A stretch of DNA of 64,000 bases from Humulus lupulus. Its lineage: Eukaryota; Streptophyta; Magnoliopsida; Rosales; Cannabaceae. The notes below the pieces were generated by a model. It was not told the origin of the DNA. It did not search any database and saw nothing but the letters and a program-made list of their open reading frames with translations. This document shows, in pieces, positions 58,113 to 64,000 of this stretch. Positions within the stretch are counted from its first letter, which is position 1; every line of letters starts with the position of its first letter. The DNA lies in assembly GCF_963169125.1 (NCBI RefSeq), contig NC_084801.1:113859061-113923060 (forward strand), given 5' to 3'. A program made the translations under genes and the position numbers.

Positions 58113-59117
58113 ATGATTCCAAGACAGACAGATTCACCAGTTGGCCAGGAAGATCAGGGCCAGAATAATAGACAGTGTCAAGAGAATGACCAGAATCAGA
58201 TTCCACAGCCAGCTCCTGATAACTGGCAGCAGCTGTTTAATGACTTACAGGCAAGAGTATTGAGGCAGGAAGAAGAAATCTGCCTCTTAATGCAACAACA
58301 AGTTCCTGCAAGGAACAGTTTACCTGAGGCACCACCTGTATCGGTGCCAACAGTTGAGCAGCTACCAGAGGTTGGAAGCAAATGGGAACCTCTTTATGAA
58401 AGGTTCAGGAAATAGCAACCTCTAGTTTTTTAGGGTAGTGCAGATCCAGCTAAGGCAGAGCAATGGATGAGCATGATTACCACCAGCCTTGACTTCATGA
58501 GGGTGACTTGTAATGAGAGGGTGGCCTGTGCCACATACATGTTTCAAGAGGATGCCCGAATTTGGTGGGAGGTTATATCCCAGACTAGAAATGTCAATGC
58601 CTTGAGTTGGGAAGAGTTTCAGACTCTGTTAAATCAAAAGTACTACAATGATGCTATCAGGGCTACTAAAGCTGAAGAGTTCATTAGATTACTTTAGGCG
58701 AGTCTATCAATGACTGAATATGCTCTAAAGTTTGATCGATTGTCAAAGTTTGCCATGGAGCTGGTGCCCACTGATGGGACCAGAAGGGAGAGGTTTCTCT
58801 AGGGCTACAACCTAGTTTAGCCCGGGATGTTCGTATCACCACTGTGGCTGGAGTTACTACTTATGCACAGGTGGTGGAGAAGGCGCTCATAGCTGAGAGC
58901 GCAGAGAACAAGATCTAGTGGGACAATACAGCCAGAAGAGAGTTGAGGAGGACAGGTCCTCCATTTATGGGTTTAGCTAAGAGTGGAGGCCCCAGTGATT
59001 AGAAGAGGAAGGTTCTTGATACCTTCCCAGCTCCAGGTCCCGGTAGGCGACCACGTGGTATTAGAATGGGTCGTCAAGGTAGTAGTGAGGCCTAGAAGAC
59101 TTATCCAGAGTGCCCTA
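58113..59117 (+). pseudogene. E4 gag, interrupted in the zinc knuckle
   Basis: Plus-strand gag from the ATG at 58113 (MIPRQTDSPVGQ). Gln-rich N-terminus with NWQQLFNDLQARVL. Core at 58467-58697 with TSLDFMRVTCNERVACATYM, ARIWWEVISQTRNV and FQTLLNQKYYNDAIR. Beyond a stop comes MTEYALKFDRLSKF. The frame ends in YPECPMC, the first half of a CCHC knuckle, at 59101-59119, cut by the composite insertion. At least three stops and a frameshift around 58790-58850. Compared with the gag of the composite it is about the same length. Confidence 0.8.
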
Positions 59118-59489
59118 TGTGACAGTCATAATCCCGTGATCCATAAGGGGAAAGACCGGGTTAGTTGTGCAATCCCACACTGCCTGGGGAAGGTCAAGTG
59201 TAATGATTCTAAGACTGTGTAGGTATGGGACTGCACAGTTGAAGAGGGCTTAAATGGATTGATAGGTACTATCTATATCAAGAAGGTGCATCTTCTTTTC
59301 GGTAGCCCATCACTTGAGAACTCCATGGTTAAGCGTGCTTGGCCTGGAGTAATCTAGGGATGGGTGACCTCCTGGGAAGTTTTCCCAGGAAGTGTGCGAG
59401 TGAGGACAAAGCACGCTGGAAAGACTTGTCTTGGTTTGTAGGGCCAGTCGTCATTCCAGAAAGCAGCCATAGTGACGTGGGGCGTCACA
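59118..59489 (+). repeat. Cassandra-type LTR with 5S rRNA-derived segment
   Basis: 372 bp from TGTGACAGTC to GGCGTCACA, with 6 bp inverted termini TGTGAC/GTCACA. It contains a 5S-like segment with the RNA polymerase III control boxes. Cassandra elements are non-autonomous TRIMs whose LTRs carry 5S-like sequence and depend on other elements for proteins. The right flank taacc does not match the left flank cccta, so it is not a simple solo LTR with its own duplication. Confidence 0.82.
59283..59395 (+). other. 5S rRNA-like segment inside the Cassandra LTR (not a functional rRNA gene)
   Basis: Matches plant 5S rRNA in the middle: CCCATCA...GAACTCC, GTTAAGCGTGCTTGG (A-box, about 59328-59342), GGGATGGGTGACC (intermediate element and C-box, 59358-59369) and CTCCTGGGAAGT (to 59380). 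The ends diverge from 5S (start GGTGCATCTTCTTTTC). The internal pol III promoter appears kept, but the sequence differs too much from 5S to be ribosomal. Confidence 0.85.
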
Positions 59490-59790
59490 TAACCAGCCAA
59501 TCCATACCTAGAATCATATCAAAGTCCTCCATACTCAACTCAATCAAGTCTACTGATAACTCCCTACCATCAACTAACACTGGCAGTGCTCTAATCCACC
59601 TCCTAGATACTACCAGTTCTCCTGTAGGCAACATAGTCCCAAATCCTGAAGCACTATACTCACTAGGTCTACATAGTCTATCAATCACCTTATCAGATAC
59701 AAATGAATGTGTAGCACCAGAATCAATCAAAACGGTAAAGGGAATGCCAGCACTAGAAAGATGACATGTCACTACCGAGGGACGAGCCTC
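59490..59790 (-). pseudogene. E2 aspartic protease, cut at the Cassandra junction
   Basis: Minus-strand retropepsin: TVLIDSGATHSFVSDKVIDRL holds an intact D-S-G active site, then FGTMLPTGELVVSRRW and FDMILGMDWL. The domain ends normally with GMDWL, and the next codons (VM then stop) come from the Cassandra LTR, whose first base in this direction is 59489. The 95-codon frame is open throughout. RT should follow but is missing. Confidence 0.85.
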
Positions 59791-60931
59791 GGCCTCCGCC
59801 TACGTCAAAGTGAACACTCGAGCTGGAGTCAAGCTATCCACCTTTCCTGTCTTCCCCTTTTTCACCGTCGGACAATCCTTCCTGAGGTGTCCCACCACCC
59901 CACACACATAGCAGGCCTTAGCCCGACACTCGCCCGGATGGCGCCTCTTGCACCTCGTGCACTTTGGATAAGTCCTCCATGAATCATCGCCTCCCTGACG
60001 GCCGCCCTGAGTACCCCGACCTCTCCTATCAGGACCAGAAGCGATCGGAGCATCAGGAGTCTTTCTTTTCAAATCAATGGGGCCTCCGCCCCTACTAGAA
60101 CCAGAATATGGAGGCACCACCCTGCGACCCTCCCTTCTTGCTGTACTATCCCTCCATATCCTATTTTCCCGCTTCTTCAGCGGTCAGAGCTCTCTCCAAA
60201 GACTGGGCATAGGTAGTCACTCCAGGAACTGTGGTAATTCTTACATCTCAGGCTATCATAACATTCAGCCCTCTAATAAATCTGTCCTGCCTGGCTGCAT
60301 CAGTAGGCACAAGATCTGGTGCAAACTTCGCAAGTCTATCGAACTTCAAGGCATATTCTATAACTGTAAAACTGCCCTGAACCAGTCCCACGAACTCATT
60401 CACTTTCGCTGCCCTGATGGCAAAGTTATAATACTTCTGATTAAACAAATCCTTAAACCCTTCCCAAGTCAATGTAGCAACCTCTCTAGTCTGTGATGCC
60501 ACCTCCCACCAGATTCGGGCATCATCCCTTAGCATATAGGTGGCACAGTCCACCCTATCATGCCCTTCCACTCTCATAAAATCAAGGATAGTAGTGATCA
60601 AAGTCATCCACTGTTCAGCTTTCAGTGGATCTGGTCAACCCTCAAAGATCGGGAGCTGGTGCTTCCTGAACCACTCATACAACGGTTCCATCCTGTTCCC
60701 AACATCAACTGGCTGTACCACAGGTACCAGTGACGGTGGCACAACAGGGGCAACACTCCTAGATGGAGCCTGCTGCAGAATTCGGATCTATTCGTCTTGG
60801 CTCTGAAGCCTAGCTTGCATTTCTGCCATTAACTGCTGCCAGTTCTCAGGGACTGGCGGAGGGGTCGGGCCCTGGTCATCATCTCTAGCCCCTGACCTGC
60901 TGGCTAGTCGTGTGGATTTCCTTGAACGCAT
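59791..60931 (-). pseudogene. E2 gag
   Basis: Minus-strand gag with likely start at 60929-60931 (MRSRKSTRLASRSG). N-terminus with WQQLMAEMQARLQSQDE, then a stop. Core at 60248-60607: TTILDFMRVEGHDRVDCATY, ARIWWEVASQTREV, FKDLFNQKYYNFAIRAAK and EYALKFDRLAKF. Knuckles at 59840-59940: CTRCKRRHPGEC and the perfect CCHC box CYVCGVVGHLRKDC. The stops include TGA in a position where CGA is likely (MIA*DVRI near 60245), as expected from methylated-CpG decay. It is much better preserved than the E4 gag. Confidence 0.85.
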
Positions 60932-61308
60932 AACTATTCAAGTCAATTTGCAATCAACGACTCGGCAATTAGGCTATGATGACAGGGTAATAATCTTTCC
61001 ACAATCCATCACTGAAACTCCACTCATTCACAAGCAATCAAAGTATAGCAATTTATCCAGATATTCATCCACATGCACAGCAATGCTAATGAACACGCCT
61101 CAATAACATCATGCAATAGTCAAGGGCCAGGCCCTATCAGTATCTCATGCTCCCTATTCATCAAACAGATATCAACAATCATATCTCACTCAAATCATTT
61201 AAGCACATAATCATGCATACACAATTACCAAACCCTGAGTTGAGCTTGTCTCCTGCGGTGAGTGTAGTGTACATATCCAGCCAGTCTTCAGGACCCATAA
61301 ACCTAGGA
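60932..61308 (-). other. E2 5' leader
   Basis: 377 bases between the E2 PBS and the gag start, AT-rich, with no feature recognised apart from being the untranslated leader. Confidence 0.6.
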
Positions 61309-61321
61309 CGCTCTGATACCA
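61309..61321 (-). promoter_or_regulatory. E2 primer binding site
   Basis: The minus strand reads TGGTATCAGAGCG, an exact initiator-Met tRNA-type PBS, three bases from the LTR end (GGCGTTACA). Confidence 0.9.
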
Positions 61322-61324
61322 AGT

Positions 61325-63571
61325 TGTAACGCCCTGGATAGCCAAGACCGTTACACTGTGTGTTTGTAAAGTGCCAGACTTGCTAATCAAGTCATTTAAA
61401 TAAAATCGTGTCATTGAAACTATAAAGGAACTAGGGTTAAAAGCATTTTGGTCTCAAAAGCCACATTTTCATTAAGAAGTATCATCTGTTACATGGGATC
61501 CCAAAAATATTAAGTTCAAAGACCGTTTACAAAAGACACAAGGTTTATGTACAACAACTGGCCATACTAAGGCAAAACAAGCAGTTAGGTGATCCCTGTC
61601 CTGGTCCATTCCTCGACCGTGGCGTCGAATCGCTGGCTATGTACATTTCACCTCGGAGCTCTCCACCTCGGGCTTGGTCCAGCTTGCCATTGCCTTTACC
61701 TGCACCACGTAGCACCCGTGAGCCAAGGCCCAGCAAGAAAACACAACAACAACAAAGCATAAGCATTATGCAGTCAACTCAATATCTCACATTGCATCAC
61801 ATAGCCTCAATCAAACAACCATTCAATATAGTCAAGTATTCCTCATACTAGGCATATCAATTCTGAACATACACAGTTTATAACGATAACCAGGGCTAGC
61901 ACTCATAGGCTGCTCCCTCTGTCATCCCAGTGTTCATGGCTTCAAGTGGCCAAATCGCGCTCTACGCGCTATTAGTATGTACGACACCCTTAGGCCGCTT
62001 TTACATGTCCCATGGCGTGATACCAACATTGACACGATACAACTCACAGGAGCACTTAGTCCCATCACAATCATATACCCGGGTGCAATTTTCTTACCTT
62101 TAGCTTTCAGATGAATTAGCTACGGGCGACACTCCTTGAGCGCGATCCGATCCTCGAGTCCTAGCTAGACACCTAGTCACAACCATGAGGAAAGACACCA
62201 TTAACAACCTTAAATGAGTTTCCAAGCCAAGTTCTAGTACTCGGAACATTGAACTTCACCAAATATAGTAAAAGACTCAACCCCGAGCACCCTAGGTTAA
62301 ATTTCCAAGCCTAAAATCTTAAAATCCCAAAATCCCTTAAGCGCCGCGGCATAGGCCACCCATGCCGCGGCATGGCTCCCAAACAGAACCTACTAAGGCC
62401 CAAAAATAGGTAAGGGCCGCGAAATTTCTTGGGCCATGCCGCGGCCCGCCCTCCTTCCTCAGCAAGCAACAACTTCGAAGGGCCGCGACTCACCAAGAAC
62501 CATGCCGCGGCCCGATCCTTCGAACTCAGAAAAAACCACCATTTTCAATCCCTAAACCTCACCTTAATCCACCCCAAAGCCCCTAACTCAAAACCAATTG
62601 ATAATAACAACATTAGAATTATTTAAGGAACACAACCCAACCACAAATCCAGCCCAAGACTCACCAAAACCCCAATTCCAACTTCTGAAATTTCAAACCC
62701 ACAGAACTCAAAACCATTCATGGAAACTCTCAAATTCAACCATCAAACTATAAATTAAACCTTACCTCAGCTGTAGAATCGATTCTCCAAGAGTCCCCTG
62801 ACCTATCTTCAATGTTTCAAGCCTCATTTTCCACCTTGAATGTCAAAACCATAACCATTTAAAACTCAGCCATTTCTTTAAGTTCCTAACCCCAAAAATG
62901 AAAATTCAAAACTTACCTTAGCTCTAGCTCAGACCTTGATCAGTTCCTGGGCTAATCCTCCAGACTATTTCCCCAAATTCTAGCTTAATTCCAGCAATTC
63001 CCTCTCAAGTTCAGTAGTTCTTCCTTTGCTAAGAGAGAAGAGAGAGAGAAGAAGAGTTAGGGTCGGTTTACACTTTTCTGTCTAGTATCTTCTAAGTCTT
63101 CCAAGTATATCCTTAGTTTATTAGACTAATTCCAAAGCTCGGGGTGCCGGAAACGTCCCCAAGGCCAAAATGGTAAAATTCTCCAATAATCCCGCCTAGA
63201 CATCCTAACCTCAAATATATCTCCAATTATTTATTTTCATCACCCGATAGTCTAAATCACTACCTGATACCTAAAATACCCCTGACTTGACCAAAGTCAA
63301 TTATAATACCCCGTTGTGAATTTTCCCATTATCTAGCCCTAGGATCGCCTCGAGTCGCCGGCTGTAGAATTATCCACATCATAATGTGGTTCTCGCATAT
63401 ATCTCAAACATTTATACCACATCATCATATAATATCATCAGTTATCATAAACACACAATTAATAATATATTTACGCATTTAAATCAATAGCATTCATTCT
63501 AATCCCAGTTATGCCCTCCCGGCACATTAATCAAGGCCCTTAAGCCTTATTAGCGAATTTGGGTCGTTACA
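61325..63571 (-). repeat. E2 5' LTR
   Basis: 2247 bp, minus strand TGTAACGACCC to GGCGTTACA. Closest in this window to 4060-6444 and 21299-23605. It holds the conserved donor-like GGTAAGAAAATTGCACCC (62097 side) and acceptor-like GTGCAG (61700), and a CCGCGG palindrome cluster at 62340-62515. Confidence 0.92.
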
Positions 63572-63576
63572 CCCTA

Positions 63577-64000
63577 GGTGCAAAAGGCGCCATTTTGGGA
63601 GAGTGTAGGGCAAAGGGGTAGTGGGACATTTCAAGAAAGATTGCCCAAAAGCAAAAAAGGAAGAACCCCGTATGGCGGACAGCTCAGCCCCATCTTTAGT
63701 GTTCACATTGACTCAAGCAGAAGCTAAGACTTCACCCTCAGTAGTTACAGGTTAGCTTCTTAGTGCAGGAACCCCTTTTACTGTTTTGATTGATTCTGGT
63801 GCTACACATTCTTTTGTTGCTAGTAAAATTATTGATAGACTGTGTAGACCATGTGATTATTATGCTGTGGGGTTCGGGACCTTATTATCCATTAGGGGGT
63901 TAGTGGTATCTAGGAGATGGGTCAGATCTTTGCCAGTGACAGTGGAGGGCAGAGAGTTGTCAGTGGATTTGATAGAGTTAGTTATGACTGACTTTGACAT
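63577..64000 (+). pseudogene. E4 zinc knuckle and protease, right of the composite
   Basis: The plus strand resumes the knuckle (PRCKRRHFG), then a stop, then a second knuckle ending GHFKKDCPKAKKE, VFTLTQAEAK and a stop before the protease. The protease starts TVLIDSGATHSFVASKIIDRL with an intact D-S-G active site and continues through FGTLLSI, VVSRRWVRSLPV and LSVDLIELVMTDFD to the window edge. It aligns closely with the E2 protease at 59490-59772. Confidence 0.82.

Larger units (their letters stand above)
59118..63571 (-). mobile_element. Composite element: Cassandra LTR joined to Tekay-like E2, TSD cccta
   Basis: A 4454 bp segment flanked by the perfect duplication cccta (59113-59117, 63572-63576) within E4 gag. 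The left 372 bp is a complete Cassandra-type LTR in plus sense (TGTGAC...GTCACA). The rest is a minus-strand Tekay-like element (E2) with 5' LTR, PBS, gag and protease but no RT, RNase H, integrase or 3' LTR. The two outer ends thus come from two different families, yet share one target duplication. It may be a chimeric cDNA that integrated once, or a nested insertion followed by a deletion that ended exactly at the LTR tips. Confidence 0.75.
55334..64000 (+). mobile_element. E4: Tekay/Del-like chromovirus, split by composite, truncated at right
   Basis: Plus-strand gypsy element: 5' LTR (55334-57690), PBS, gag (58113-59117) and, after the 4.45 kb insertion at 59118-63571, the zinc knuckle and protease (63577-64000). 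Long LTRs, the gag pattern WW...W..F...F...YY and the protease start VLIDSGATHSFV fit Tekay/Del chromoviruses. RT to 3' LTR lies beyond the right edge. gag has stops and frameshifts. Confidence 0.88.

Noticed and set aside
59283..59395. Functional 5S rRNA gene
   Set aside because: The ends are not 5S-like, the middle has substitutions and an insertion, and it is enclosed in TG...CA termini typical of a Cassandra LTR.
60077..60496. 139-codon plus-strand frame
   Set aside because: Shadow of E2 gag on the opposite strand.

Overview
This is plant nuclear DNA, almost certainly from a eudicot with a repeat-rich genome. I see no host gene. Nearly every base that can be assigned belongs to transposable elements, mostly LTR retrotransposons nested in each other. 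The evidence for a plant is the element set: Ty3/gypsy Tat-like elements with an antisense 3' gene, long-LTR Tekay/Del-like chromoviruses, Ty1/copia elements with about 1.8-2.2 kb LTRs, a BED-finger hAT transposon, and a Cassandra-type LTR carrying a 5S rRNA-derived segment. I cannot name the species.

Layout. 1-12011 is the 5' half of a Tat-like gypsy element on the minus strand (E1), cut by the window edge. A solo LTR (4060-6444, TSD ctctg) sits in its gag and a hAT transposon (7245-11392) in its 5' LTR. E1 itself lies in an older Tekay-type LTR, of which 12012-13404 remains. 13405-14890 is unassigned. From 14890 an old plus-strand Tat element (F) begins with a protease fragment and the integrase C-terminus. 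F is broken at 15621 by copia A (15622-48321, TSD gtgtc) and resumes at 48327, where the integrase C-terminus continues. Copia A is broken by copia B (17504-40945, TSD cttat). Copia B holds a solo Tekay LTR (21299-23605, TSD cattt) in its polyprotein and a second Tat element, E3 (28560-40225, minus strand), in its 5' LTR. F ends with a degenerate antisense gene, two minisatellites, another solo LTR (51792-53670, TSD tgaca) and an LTR-like segment. 55334 to the right edge is a plus-strand Tekay-like element (E4). Its zinc-knuckle codons are interrupted by a 4.45 kb composite (59118-63571, TSD cccta) whose left end is a Cassandra LTR and whose right end is a Tekay LTR.

Function. All gag-pol frames are broken by stops, frameshifts or insertions, so nothing here looks autonomous. 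The best-preserved coding features are E3 gag-pol, the E2 gag-protease part of the composite, and the E3 antisense gene. That gene has its own TATA box and four GT-AG introns; removing three of them (30871-30949, 31420-31568, 32000-32072) keeps the reading frame.

The points most worth checking are the chimeric Cassandra/Tekay composite with a shared target-site duplication, the spliced antisense gene with a parallel promoter in F, a conserved splice-donor/acceptor-like pair in the Tekay LTRs, and position-conserved palindrome clusters in the same LTRs. All calls come from reading the sequence and the six-frame translations; no database search was run.
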